DNA of 64,000 bases from SHZL01 sp963815185 (GTDB lineage: Bacteria > Pseudomonadota > Gammaproteobacteria > Xanthomonadales > SZUA-36), in assembly GCA_963815185.1 (NCBI GenBank), contig CAWFGC010000004.1:62001-126000 (forward strand). Reading direction: 5' to 3'. The translations under genes were made by a program, and so were the position numbers. The number at the start of each line of letters is the position of its first letter. The stretch's first letter is position 1. The notes beneath the pieces were generated by a model that worked only from the letters and a program-made list of their open reading frames with translations, was not told where the DNA came from and made no database searches. This document shows, piece after piece, positions 28,903 to 38,621 of the stretch.

Positions 28903-28949
28903 TTGCTTACCTCCTGTCTGTGTATCCATGATAGTCGGCTGCGCGTAAT

Positions 28950-29276
28950 CTACAAGCGGTTGCGCACATCCACTTCGATCATGCCGTTGACGATGCGCAG
29001 CGGAAAGGTGCGGATCGGCCGGGTGGCCGGGGCGCCGGTACAGGCGCCGCTGCGCACGTCGAAGGTTGCGCCATGCAGTGGGCACATGATGCGAGAACCC
29101 CGCAAGCGGCCGTTGTCGAAATTGGCCAAGGCATGGGTGCAGCGGTTTTCAAAGGCAAAATATCCGTCCGGTAAGCGGCAGATGGCGATGTCCGTGCCAT
29201 TTACCTCAAAGGTAGAAAAGCTCTTTTCCGCAATATCCTCAGCCGCGGCGACGGCAATAAAGACCTGTTCAGTCAT
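28950..29276 (-). CDS. Rieske [2Fe-2S] ferredoxin
   Basis: About 108 residues, a single Rieske domain. Ligands are in RCTHALANFDNG (C-x-H) and IMCPLHGATFD (C-x2-H). It probably passes electrons to the Rieske oxygenase two genes downstream. I chose ATG 29276 (MTEQVFIAV); the longer frame to 29354 has no supporting ribosome binding site. It is the first gene of the minus-strand operon and faces the ABM gene across a short divergent promoter region containing a palindrome at 29377-29391. Confidence 0.9.
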   Translation of the reverse strand: MTEQVFIAVAAAEDIAEKSFSTFEVNGTDIAICRLPDGYFAFENRCTHALANFDNGRLRGSRIMCPLHGATFDVRSGACTGAPATRPIRTFPLRIVNGMIEVDVRNRL

Positions 29277-29376
29277 GTTGGCAAACCTTTGGATAGAAAG
29301 GCGGATTGCAGTATCCGCAGACGGCTCAAAGAGCGTCTGTGTGGTTTCTTTCAAACAGGCTGGATGCTAACATAAC

Positions 29377-29391
29377 TTGAATTCTATTCAA
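29377..29391. promoter_or_regulatory. Palindromic operator candidate
   Basis: TTGAAT-TCT-ATTCAA, a perfect 6-bp inverted repeat, sits between the divergent ferredoxin (minus) and ABM (plus) genes, 23 bases before the ABM start. TetR- or FadR-like binding is an inference. Confidence 0.45.
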
Positions 29392-29414
29392 AAGACATTT
29401 TCGGAGATTCCACC

Positions 29415-29705
29415 ATGATGACATTCCTCGCCCGCATGAAGGTCAAGAAGGGCAAAGAAGCGGAGTTTGTGCGACTGGCGCGGGCACTGACGGAAAAAGT
29501 ACGCGCCAATGAGCCTGAGACGACGGCCTATGAATTTTTCAAACTCAGGGATGACCCGTTGGGCTACGCAGTTTTTGAGCAGTTCGTCAATGAAGAAGCC
29601 GAAGAGGCCCATCGCAATACACCACATTTCAAGGAAATTGCCACGGACCTGATCGAGTGCATCGATGGCACTTATGTCAGGGAATTTCTGGATCCGTTGG
29701 AATAG
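29415..29705 (+). CDS. Antibiotic biosynthesis monooxygenase (ABM)-like protein, first copy
   Basis: A 96-residue ferredoxin-fold ABM domain: MMTFLARMKVKKGKEAEFVR opening, TTAYEFFKLRDDPLGYAVFE, and HRNTPHFKEIATDL. Such small dimeric proteins are cofactor-free monooxygenases or simple ligand-binding proteins. It is followed by the acyl-CoA ligase 11 bases later, and a second ABM protein follows that ligase. The ribosome binding site is CGGAG at 29401. Confidence 0.85.
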   Translation: MMTFLARMKVKKGKEAEFVRLARALTEKVRANEPETTAYEFFKLRDDPLGYAVFEQFVNEEAEEAHRNTPHFKEIATDLIECIDGTYVREFLDPLE

Positions 29706-29716
29706 GGGGTGGAAGC

Positions 29717-31366
29717 ATGAGTACTGATCTGGCCTCGGTCCGCTTGCAGGCAACTACGCTGGGTGATCTGCTGCTGATGGCAGCGGATGCGCAACCGGAC
29801 CGCATGGCGGTCGTTCTGCCCAATGAGCGCCGCAGTTACGCGCAAATTCGTGATGCCGCGTTCCGCAAAGCAAAAAGCCTGCAAGCCCTGGGCGTAAGGG
29901 CAGGCGACCATGTCGGGCTGTTGTTGCCAACCGGCATGGACCTGGTCGAAACGATGTTTGCCACCGCGCTGTTGGGCGCAGTGACCGTGCCGGTGAACGC
30001 GAGGTACATGCCGCCGGAACTGGCGTATGTGGTGGAAAATGCCGATCTGAAGGTATTGCTGACCACCGACAAGATTGCAGAAGCGGTAAATTTTGTCGAA
30101 CGGCTGAACCTGGCTTTCCCGCAACTGGCGCAGTCGGACGCCCACAAGCTCACCCTGGACAATGCGCCGCTGTTGCGCCATATCGTGCTCTTCGGCGAGT
30201 CTGAAGCAGGCGGTATGTTGACGGAAACCCAATTCGACACTCTGGCCGCACAGGGCGACCTGGAGCAACTGCACCTGAGGCGCCTGCAGATCCGTCTCGG
30301 CAGCACCGCACTGATCCTGTATACATCCGGAACCACGGCCAATCCGAAGGGCTGCATGATTTCGCACGAAGCCATTGTGCGCAACAGCGCCGCATTGGCT
30401 GACCGCTATGAACTCACCGGCGAGGACAGTTTCTGGTCGCCGTTACCGATGTTTCATATCGCGGCCATTCTTCCAATGGCTGCCATTTTTGCCAAGGGCG
30501 GCACCTATGTCACCACTGGCTACTTCCAGGCCGGGGAAGCGCTGCGGATGATGGAAGAGGAAAAAGTCACCGCCACCTATCCCTGTTTCTGGACCATCAT
30601 GTCGGATCTGGTGGATCACCCCGACTTCGAGAAAAGGGACCTCAGCCGGGTCAAGCTGATGAATGCCAATTTTGCGGTGCAACCGCCGGAAATCGGCAGG
30701 AAAATGAAAAAAGCCCTGCCGAACGCCATTTTCGTCGGCACCTTTGGCATGACCGAAACGGCCGGAACGGTATCGACCAGCCATCTGGACGATACCGAGA
30801 CGCAAAGGTTCACGCGCCTCGGAACGCCCTTGTCCGGTATGGAAGTGCGGGCCGTCGACCCGGAAACGGGTAAGGACGCCGCCCCCGGAGAAAGGGGAGA
30901 AGCCTGGATTCGCGGCTACAGCACGTTCACGGAATATTACAAGGCGCCGGATAAGACTGCGGAAGCATTGGATGCCGAGGGCTGGTTCCATTCCGGAGAC
31001 CTGATCTCGATCGATACCGATGGGCAGTTGATGTTTCACGGCCGCTTGAAGGATATGCTCAAAGTCGGCGGCGAAAATGTGGCTGCGGTGGAAATCGAGG
31101 GCTGCCTGCAACAACACGCCGCGGTCAAACTGGCCCAGGTCGTAGGGGTTCCTCACCCACGCCTGATCGAGGTGCCGGCGGCTTTCATCGAACTGGAACC
31201 GGGTCAGAGCGCCGATGAGGCCGAGCTGATCGCGTTTTGCAAGGGCAAGATTGCCGGCTTCAAAGTGCCGCGCTACGTGCGCTTCGTCACGGCCTGGCCG
31301 ATTTCCTCCACCAAGATCCAGAAGTTCCGTTTGCAGGATCAACTGAAGGCAGAACTGGGGCTGTAG
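29717..31366 (+). CDS. Acyl-CoA synthetase (ANL family, class I adenylate-forming)
   Basis: About 549 residues. Motifs: LILYTSGTTANPKGCMISHE (P-loop, about 199), FVGTFGMTETAGTVSTSHLD (about 345), AEGWFHSGDLISID (about 422), GRLKDMLKVGGENVAAVEIE (about 440) and the C-terminal lysine in SSTKIQKFRLQ. It activates an aromatic or aliphatic acid. ATG 29717 is preceded by GGGGGTGGA; an upstream TTG would overlap the ABM gene. It lies between two ABM genes in a plus-strand operon, suggesting it acts on the product of the divergent oxygenase operon. Substrate unknown. Confidence 0.9.
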   Translation: MSTDLASVRLQATTLGDLLLMAADAQPDRMAVVLPNERRSYAQIRDAAFRKAKSLQALGVRAGDHVGLLLPTGMDLVETMFATALLGAVTVPVNARYMPPELAYVVENADLKVLLTTDKIAEAVNFVERLNLAFPQLAQSDAHKLTLDNAPLLRHIVLFGESEAGGMLTETQFDTLAAQGDLEQLHLRRLQIRLGSTALILYTSGTTANPKGCMISHEAIVRNSAALADRYELTGEDSFWSPLPMFHIAAILPMAAIFAKGGTYVTTGYFQAGEALRMMEEEKVTATYPCFWTIMSDLVDHPDFEKRDLSRVKLMNANFAVQPPEIGRKMKKALPNAIFVGTFGMTETAGTVSTSHLDDTETQRFTRLGTPLSGMEVRAVDPETGKDAAPGERGEAWIRGYSTFTEYYKAPDKTAEALDAEGWFHSGDLISIDTDGQLMFHGRLKDMLKVGGENVAAVEIEGCLQQHAAVKLAQVVGVPHPRLIEVPAAFIELEPGQSADEAELIAFCKGKIAGFKVPRYVRFVTAWPISSTKIQKFRLQDQLKAELGL

Positions 31367-31408
31367 GTCCTGCGCCGATGGGTTTTGTCAACGCAAAGGA
31401 GACTATGA

Positions 31409-31699
31409 ATGGTCACGTTTATTGCCACACTGAATGTCGCCGCAGGGCGTGAAGCGGAATTCGAGCAACTCCAGACCGAGTTATCGGAAATTTCCCACCG
31501 CGAGGAGCCGGGTCTGGTGATTTACGATGTCATCCGCCACCAGGAGAAGCCGGGCGTCTACGTGGTCTATGCCCGCTTCAAGGACCAGGCCGCGTTTGAT
31601 TTTCACCAGCAGGCGGACTACCACCAGCGCCTGGTGCCGCCCATCCTCGCTTGCGTGGAAGGTGAGATGGACCTGCAGTTTTACGGCTGGGTCAGCTAG
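31409..31699 (+). CDS. Antibiotic biosynthesis monooxygenase (ABM)-like protein, second copy
   Basis: A 96-residue protein with the ABM pattern: MVTFIATLNVAAGREAEFEQ, LVIYDVIRHQEKPGVYVVYA and FDFHQQADYHQRLVPPI. Same length as the first copy but diverged, so an old duplication. It is the last gene of the operon; its stop TAG is part of CTAG at 31696-31699 where the 204-bp element copy B is inserted, so the protein is uninterrupted. Confidence 0.85.
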   Translation: MVTFIATLNVAAGREAEFEQLQTELSEISHREEPGLVIYDVIRHQEKPGVYVVYARFKDQAAFDFHQQADYHQRLVPPILACVEGEMDLQFYGWVS

Positions 31700-31903
31700 C
31701 AGCCTGTCGGACTTGACCGATCGTAGCGAGGGCAAGGTGAATTGATGCGCAGCATCAAGAGAAGGTGCCCTGGGGTAAAAGCCGATTTGAGTCGTATTTT
31801 TCGGTCTTTTGAGGCGAATAGCCCCGCTATTTAACGAAAAAGAGCGGGAAATACGGCCAAATTCGGCTTTTCCGCAGTAGATCATGTTAAGTCCGACAGG
31901 ACA
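31700..31903. mobile_element. 204-bp MITE-like element, copy B (inverted to copy A)
   Basis: Reverse complement of the element at 8219-8422, same length, with roughly five differences, three of them at the right tip (ACA in place of CTG), so that terminus no longer matches. It starts with CAGCCTGTCGGACTT and is flanked by CTAG at 31696-31699 and 31904-31907. As in copy A, the left CTAG provides a gene's stop codon. Confidence 0.8.
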
Positions 31904-32071
31904 CTAGCCTGCATGTTGCACCGGCCACGTCCTACACCTTCAGCTTGAGTTCCGCGCGATAGGCGTCTTCGCCACCGGCGGTTACATCGGTGATCTCGCA
32001 CAGCAGGGCAAACTCGAGCGGATCGTCGGCTTCTGCACGGGCACTCAACAGCGCCAGCATCAACCAAATTG

Positions 32072-32287
32072 CTACTGCGGAGTGATTATTGGGAAAAGGG
32101 CGGAACGAGCGGGAACCGGCCGGTTGAATTGCCATGGAGATCTCCTTATTTTCTCCAGGTGATCAAGTATCTTCCTGATCACCGACGGGTCTTCGATGCT
32201 TGCAATAACTTTCACCTCACCACCACACTCGCTACAGGTTTCATTATCAATATCGAACACGCTTTTTAATCGCATTGCCCAAGTCAT
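32072..32287 (-). pseudogene. C-terminal remnant of an IS91-type transposase
   Basis: About 71 codons: TWAMRLKSVFDIDNETCSEC, GGEVKVIASIEDPSVIRKIL, then a Pro/Arg-rich tail. This matches the conserved C-terminus of IS91-family/Y2 transposases, with its zinc-finger-like CSECGG. The N-terminal catalytic region is missing, so it is a fossil. A small overlapping frame at 31932-32135 with a hydrophobic stretch (IWLMLALLSARAEA) has a Shine-Dalgarno sequence but no recognisable family and is not listed as a gene. Confidence 0.65.
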
Positions 32288-32784
32288 TGATGCCCGTTTT
32301 TTCGGCTGGGGTTTGGTGCTTTTTGATCATTAATTTAAAGTCTCGGTCATCTTCTGGGCCGGACTTAGAGATGCTATTTTTGACCTGTAAGAAGCACTCT
32401 AAGTGCTATGGTCAGGTGAAATAGTTCTTAAAGGATCTCCATATCAATCAGATAGGCAGGTCCGACCCCGATACAACACTTATTACCCGTGCTATGTGCG
32501 GAGTCGTACAGAACAGAATTCAAATTCAGCATATATTTTAGATAATCTGGCTTTATCGTGGCCCCGATAACGCACCACTCCATAGGGGCCGATGAACATT
32601 CAAGCCAGTTGGTTGATCGGGATCATTAAAACCGGCGAGTTGATCTTATTATCGCTGGCCACTGCGCCTGACGCGATCGTGGCTTATAGCGATCCTCCAG
32701 GTCGAGTGGCGCACCTGGATCACACCCAGGGTGAAGTGAGCCTTTTATTCCCGTGCCATGTGACTTATTAAGGGAGGAAAGACA
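32288..32784. other. Gene-free, AT-rich stretch
   Basis: No convincing coding sequence on either strand. It lies beside the transposase fossil and before the AT-rich secreted protein gene, and has the look of degraded mobile DNA. Confidence 0.5.
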
Positions 32785-33612
32785 ATGAAAAAACCGTTGA
32801 TAACTATTTTTGTTACGTATTTTCTGATTGTTCCCGTCTTGGCTCATGCCCAAGTCGATAATTTATTTGACGCCATTTTTGGAAATAACGATAGAACGAT
32901 AAGTCTTGAGCGAATCACGGTTTCTCAAATGGAGATGATTCCAGACTCTCCTCGGGACGACCAGCCGGTTGCCTTCAGTGTAATCATTGCAAATGATTCT
33001 AATCAAAGTGTGAAAATGGTACTCGCAGTTGTCGACAATGACAGGGTTGTTACTCAGCTGAACGATGTCCACCTGCGACCAGGCAATAATCGGATTGACT
33101 TTCCTGCGACCAACATTCAGCTTTCCGGCGGAGAGCAACGTTGTTTCAGCATACGAACGGATATCGATCGCAGGTGGGTGCCAATTGGAATGGCAACGGA
33201 TTTCTGCCCTGAAAGTTCAAGACGTGATCGGCATCGGCGCGTTAAACTCTCTGTTGAAAGACTTTGGATGACTCCCGATCCTGCTTCACCCGGCCAGGAA
33301 GTCAGCTTCGAGGTAAGAATCAAGAATCATGGGAGACAAATCAAGGGAAATATCCGAATACAGGACAGTGATCAGGTTGTAGTACAGACTGGTACGATTC
33401 GTATCCCCCGTGGTGTATCGAACTTCAAGCTTCCAAACGGCCAATATACTTTTCAGCGCATGGATACCTGTTTTACGGTGATGGTGGACGTTGATCGGAC
33501 CTCTCATCAAATTGATGCCACGGAGGAGTATTGCGCCACCCCAGCGGCTTGGACCCTGAAATCCAGACACAGAGGCCACAAAGGGGACAGGGATTCACAC
33601 AAAGGAAATTAG
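32785..33612 (+). CDS. Secreted protein with two Ig-like (CARDB-type) domains
   Basis: About 275 residues. The signal peptide is MKKPLITIFVTYFLIVPVLA with AHA cleavage. Two homologous beta-sandwich domains follow: the first with PRDDQPVAFSVIIANDSNQS and GEQRCFSIRTDIDRR, the second with PDPASPGQEVSFEVRIKNHG and MDTCFTVMVDVDRT. Each ends in a similar Cys/Asp-rich strand, so the protein is an internal duplication. The C-terminal tail (RHRGHKGDRDSHKGN) is basic and low complexity. Composition is AT-rich compared with surrounding genes; the ribosome binding site is GGGAGGAAAG. Function unknown, perhaps cell-surface adhesion. Confidence 0.72.
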   Translation: MKKPLITIFVTYFLIVPVLAHAQVDNLFDAIFGNNDRTISLERITVSQMEMIPDSPRDDQPVAFSVIIANDSNQSVKMVLAVVDNDRVVTQLNDVHLRPGNNRIDFPATNIQLSGGEQRCFSIRTDIDRRWVPIGMATDFCPESSRRDRHRRVKLSVERLWMTPDPASPGQEVSFEVRIKNHGRQIKGNIRIQDSDQVVVQTGTIRIPRGVSNFKLPNGQYTFQRMDTCFTVMVDVDRTSHQIDATEEYCATPAAWTLKSRHRGHKGDRDSHKGN

Positions 33613-33828
33613 CGGACTTCAAATTGGAGATCCGTCTTCTTCGCCGATGCGCCTGAGTGGTGTTTCTAATACATGCGCATCGTCGCCACCCGTGAAAGTA
33701 TAGGCTCCCAATGAACAGGGGTGGCGCTTGCGAACTCGGCCGATGATGCCCGCCGGGCCTGCCAGTTCGACCTGAAACTCGGGCCAGTATTCCTCTTGCG
33801 GCGGGTCCAGAACAAAAGGGGCCAGCGT

Positions 33829-35769
33829 TCAATCAGCAGGCCCAATCGCCAGCAGCAGGTTACCGGGCATATGGTTGTAGATGCCGTAGCCGGAATTCAC
33901 GTAAATCATGCCGTCGGCCACTACGGGCCCGGGTCCGCTGAACGAGCCGCCACGCGCCTTCTCGCCGGAAACGGTGTCGAAATCCTGCAGCGAATTGAGC
34001 TCCCACAGTTTCTCACCGGTGTCTGCTGCATAGATTCTCATGCGGCCATCCATGTGCCCGGCGATGACGGCGCCGGGAATGGCGGTAATGGCCTGCGAAA
34101 TGCCCGGATCGCAGTACTTCATCTCGGCGCATACATCGGGCGCGGGAGACGACCAGAGAAACTCGCCCGTTGCCGCATCGAGCGCATACAGGCCCGGCTT
34201 CGGCGGTGTCTGGAATTTGTAGCGCGTCACATCCTCGGGATAGGCCATGTCGTTGATGGGCACATAGATCCGGCTGCCATCCGCTGCCATGCCGAAATGC
34301 ACGCCGCCCTGCACGCCACCGCGGCCGACCTGGGTTTTCCACAGGGTCTCGCCGCCATTCGGATCGATGGCCATCACCGCGCCGGATTTTTCGCCGCCGA
34401 TAACGACATCCCGGCCACTGGGCAGGGTGATCAGCATGGGTGAGGCGGCAAAATCGTAGTCCGGTCCATTTTCCACCGGGCAATTGGCGTCGTCGCTGGT
34501 GAACTCGCTCAGGCAGGCGACATTCCAGGCATCGCCGCTGGTTTGCTGGCTGACCCACAGTTTCTTGCCGGTTTCCATGTCGAAGGCGATGATGGCATCC
34601 GAATTGCCGTCTGCCGGTGAAGAATAATTTTCTCCGCTGCCGACATAGATTCGCCCGCGTTTCAGGTCCACTGCCGGGGTGTTCCAGAAAGGCGCTCCCG
34701 ACGGCGCCAATATCGGTAGTTCCCGCCCTGGTTTTTCCCGCCTCTGCGGGTTCGTCGTCAATCGACAAGGATTTCCAGATCTGCTCGCCGGACGTGGCGT
34801 CCAGTGCGACCACGGAACCACGGAACGTGCAGCAGGAATAGCCCGGGTCGCTCGCGGGCACTCACTTCCAGTGAGGACACCGGAACGAAAAGCCGGTCTC
34901 CTGCCAATGCCGGCGCCGCGGTAATGGTGGCGTCGCGGTGATGATCCACCCGCGTCATCCAGCGCAATTCGCCGGTTCTGGCGCTGATGGCATAAGCGCG
35001 CGCCAGCAGATCGCCAAAGTACAGCGTCGGGTCTGCATCGGCATCATCGGCCGACCATGGAGAAATGACGATGCCGGTGCGCACTTCCGCACCCGCCTTG
35101 AATGTCCAGCGCAGACAGCCGGTTTTCGCATCCAGCGCCCGCACCGTCCCGTCCTGGCTGCCGAAATAGATCGCGCCGCCGCCGTAAGCGGGCTGCGAAC
35201 GCGCCTTGATGGCGTTGGGAAAGGCAAATGCCCACTTCACTTCCAGCTTGGGTACATCGGCAACCGTCAGCCGCCCGGTTTGTTCCGGCTGGAAGCGGGT
35301 GTTTTCCGGGTCGACCCCCCAGCCCGTCGCAATCGGGGTAATGGCAGGATCGAAGCCGTGTTCGGCATCACAGCCGGGCGGCTGCTTGACTCGAGCCAGA
35401 TCATCCATATTCTGACCGCTGACAGATATTCCGCGATCGCCCGGCGGTCTTCAGCGCTGATACCGGCTGCCTGCTCGGACATGATGCCGCCATTCATTGC
35501 ATCGAGAATATTTTGCGCTCCGGTCATGCCAATGAACAAGCGGCTCGGGGCCTTGTACATGACCTTGTCGTGACAACTGGCGCAGTGGGCGAGGTAAGGG
35601 GCTTCGCCAGGATGAGCTTGCGTTTGCGGCGCATTTTCAGCCACCGCGGCGGGCGCATTTTCATCCGGCGTCTGCGCGGATGGTTCGCCCTCATCCGTGC
35701 GCGAACAGGAAAGCGTGAGCACGGCGGCACACAGTGCAGACAGTGAATACGGGCCAGTGTGATCTTCAT
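33829..35769 (-). CDS. Cytochrome c/PQQ-dependent dehydrogenase (polyvinyl-alcohol-dehydrogenase-like), several frame breaks
   Basis: About 640 residues when repaired. Lipobox SLSALCAAVLTLSCSRTD near the start, then a short class I cytochrome c domain (HCASCH haem motif, FIGMTGAQN Met region), then the eight-bladed PQQ propeller: GSQDGTVRALDAKTGCLRW, the adjacent cysteines in GYSCCTFRGSVVALDA, RIYVGSGENYS, DAWNVACLSEF and VGRGGVQGGVHFGMAADGSR. This order (haem, then PQQ barrel) and the GVHFGMAADG motif fit the PVA-dehydrogenase-like family of periplasmic quinohaemoprotein alcohol dehydrogenases. Breaks lie near 35745, 35412, 34856 and 34705. It would oxidise an alcohol; the natural substrate is unknown. 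Confidence 0.78.
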
Positions 35770-35811
35770 GTCGAGACTCCAGTTTGGATAGGTGGCCATC
35801 AGGTAAGGGAT

Positions 35812-37237
35812 TCAGTCTGCTGGAGGATAGATGCGGTCCTCCGCTTGTGCTTTGGCGCGCAACCAGTCCGTAGGATTCAGCTCGGCACGGGTCTGCGCAC
35901 TCAACTGATCGCATAATGAGATAAATGCATTCAATCCCATGGTATCGATATAGGACATCACGCCGCCGGTGTAGCTGGGAAAGCCCCAGCCCAGGGTTGA
36001 CGCCAGATCCGCATTGACCGGTTCGGTCAACCCCTTTTCCCAGCACCCGGCTGCGGCCAGAGCCTGTGAACACAGCAGCCGTTGCTTCACCGCCGCCACG
36101 TCCATCAGTTTCCGGTTGGCAGCATGGGCGCCGGGATCTTCGTTCGCCATGGCCAAAGGCCCCTTGCGGCAGGCCGGCGGCAAAGGCTGCATTTTCGATC
36201 AACGCCGGCTTGACGCCCTCAGCGGCCAGTGCCTGGCCCTGGCGCACGTAGGCTGCTTCGCAGTGTTGCTGCAGTTGTTTCGCGCCCTCGTCGGACAAGA
36301 TCTCGGCGCGGCTGGTTTTACCGCGGTTGATGAACAGGGTGCGAATCATATTGCGCGCCACCGGGTCGCGCGTCAGCGCCGAAAACTCGCGTGTTTCGAT
36401 CTTCAGCGCAGCGTCCATGGACAAGACCGTGGTGCCGTTGAACAGGCATCGCAGTGCGGCAATGGGCGCCGGATAATTGTGGCGGTAATCCGCGCTGACG
36501 CGGGCGGTCAATTGCTGGAACAGGCGGCCGATATTCATGTCGTTCAGGCCGGCGCCGCCCGGCACGCGGAATCCCTTGCGGTCCCAGGCTTGCGTTGGCT
36601 CATTGCCTTGCAGCACCCATTGCTGCGCCACCTCAAGCAGCTCCGCTGCAGGCGCCACCCGGTGCACAACACCGAGCTGCAATGCTTCATCCGGTGTGAT
36701 GCGCTTGCCGCTCAGGATCAGCGCAGCCGCCTGCTTCAGTCCGATCAGACGCGGCAAGCGCTGGGTTCCGCCGCCGCCTGGCAACAGGCCGAGGGTGACT
36801 TCCGGCAAGCCCAGTTGAATGTCCGGGTCATCCGCAACCACCCGGTAATGGCAAGCCAGAGCCAGTTCCAGACCGCCGCCGAGCGCGGTTCCATTGATGG
36901 CCACGGCGACCGGTTTGCCACAGGTTTCCAGTTGTCTCAGCGATTCGGTATACGTCCGCGACTCGGCATAGGCTTGTTCGGGCGTGCGTTGCATTTCGTA
37001 ATAGCGCACGATGCGGTTTAGATCCCCGCCGGCCAGGAACGAGGCTTTGCCCGAATGCACGACCGCGCCGATGGCTTGGTCATCCGCCGCCAGCATGGAT
37101 GCGGCCTCGCCGATCTCGCGGTGCAGTTCGGGCGTCAGCACGTTCACCGGCCGGTCTTTTACGTCGATGGTGATGAACGCGACGCCGTTGCCGGCCCGGC
37201 GATAAGCCAAAGTTTGTAGCTGAACCGGGTCACTCAT
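35812..37237 (-). CDS. Enoyl-CoA hydratase with FadJ-like C-terminal domain, one frame break
   Basis: About 475 residues when repaired. The N-terminal crotonase domain includes VVHSGKASFLAGGDLNRI and VAINGTALGGGLELALACHY (oxyanion hole) with LPEVTLGLLPGGGGTQRLPR. After a linker, removing one G at about 36161 gives GLPQGPLAMANEDPGAHAAN and then a helical domain with VNADLASTLGWGFPSYTGGV, similar to the C-terminal 3-hydroxyacyl-CoA dehydrogenase domain of FadJ-type enzymes. I do not see the NAD-binding Rossmann domain between them. It hydrates enoyl-CoA in beta-oxidation. Start 37237 is 18 bases from the thiolase stop, so both are co-transcribed. An apparent read-through into the cytochrome frame is an artefact of the break. 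Confidence 0.8.
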
Positions 37238-37255
37238 GCAGTGGTCCCTGACGCA

Positions 37256-38462
37256 TCACATGCGCTCGATGATGGTGGCGGTGCCCATGCCGGCCCCGAC
37301 GCACAGATTGACCAGGCCGGTTCCCAGGTCCCGCCGCTCCATTTCGTCCAGCAGGGTGCCGAGGATCATGACCCCGGTGGCCCCGATCGGATGGCCCATG
37401 GCAATGGCGCCGCCATTGACGTTGATCTGCTCGTGCGGGATGTCCATTTCCTGCATGAACAGCAGCACCACGGCGGCAAAGGCTTCGTTGAGCTCGAACA
37501 GGTCGATGTCCGATCGTTTCATGCCGGCTTTCTTCAAGGCCAACTGCGCCGACGGGGTGGGTCCGGTGAGCATCAAGGTGGGATCGGTGCCAACCGATGC
37601 GCAGGCGCGAATGCGCGCACGCGGTTTCAGACCGAGTTTTTTGCCCATTGCGGCCGAGCCAATCAGTGCGCCTCCCGCTCCGTCCACGATGCCGCTGGAG
37701 TTGCCGGCCGTATGCCGATGTTCGATTCTTTCCACCTCGGGATACTTCAGCATCGCCTGTTGATCGAAGCCCATTTCGCCGATCGCGGTGAATGCCACGG
37801 GCAGCTTGGCCAGCGTTTCCACCGTTGTGCCCGCCCGGATGGCCTCATCGCGTTCCAGCAAAGGCAAGCCGATGGAGTCGACCACCGGCACCACGGATTG
37901 CCTGAAATAGCCCTGGTCCCAGGCGGCTGCGGACGCGCTGCTGGCTTGCCGCGGCGTAGACGTCGAGGTCGGTGCGGGAAAAACCATGCAGGGTGGCGAT
38001 CAGGTCGGCGGAAATGCCCTGCGGCACGAAATAGATTTTGTAGGCCAGGGCGGGATCCGAGGACCATGCGCCGCCAGAAGAGCCGATCGGGATCCGCGAC
38101 ATGCTCTCCACGCCGCAGGCGATGACCAGCTCGCAGTGGCCAGCTTCGACCTTGGCGGCTGCCAGGTTGACCGCTTCCAGACCGGAAGAACAAAAGCGGT
38201 GAATCTGCTGGCCGGGGACGCTGCAAGCGTAATCGGCGGCGAGACAGGCAGAGCGGCCAATCGCGCTGCCTTGTTCACCGATGGGAGAACCGCATCCGGC
38301 AATGACATCCTCGACCAGCGATGTGTCCAGTTCATTGCGGTCACGCAAATGCCCCAGCACCTGCGCCAGCAGATCGACCGGAGAAACGCAATGCAGGGCG
38401 CCATCAGGCCGCCCTTTGCCGCGCGGGGTTCGCAGGTGATCGAAAATACAGGCTTCGGCCAT
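37256..38462 (-). CDS. Acetyl-CoA acetyltransferase/thiolase, one frame break
   Basis: About 400 residues when repaired. It begins MAEACIFDHLRTPRGKGRPD. The nucleophile Cys is in QQIHRFCSSGLEAVNLAAAK (about 92); later motifs are IELNEAFA-type DLFELNEAFAAVVLLFMQEM and NVNGGAIAMGHPIGATGVM, with the C-terminal LCVGAGMGTATIIE holding the second catalytic Cys. Removing one base at about 37934 joins AAASQQRSAAAWDQGYF. It cleaves 3-ketoacyl-CoA. It is the first gene of a minus-strand operon with the hydratase. Confidence 0.88.
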
Positions 38463-38575
38463 TTCGTTGGACACTCTATCGCGGAACTGCCACTTCAGCG
38501 TGCGGCAGTGATTCTCCCTCACCCCAACTAAAGACCCGGCACGGGGCTGTCAAGGCACTGCGGATAAGCTATCAT

Positions 38576-38600
38576 AGTTTTTGTATAAAGTTCAAAAACT
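38576..38600. promoter_or_regulatory. Palindromic operator candidate
   Basis: AGTTTTTG (38576-38583) and CAAAAACT (38593-38600) are perfect 8-bp arms with a 9-base centre. It lies between the divergent thiolase and SDR genes, which fits control by one fatty-acid-type regulator (inference). Confidence 0.45.
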
Positions 38601-38621
38601 GATTCGAAATTGGAGGATCTC

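Noticed and set aside
31932..32135. Small secreted protein on the minus strand
   Set aside because: It starts within a transposase fossil and has no recognisable mature domain, despite a Shine-Dalgarno-like AAGGAG.
35267..37237. Single 656-residue hydratase-cytochrome fusion protein
   Set aside because: The middle 110 residues are out-of-frame noise; two separate genes with their own frames and starts explain it better.
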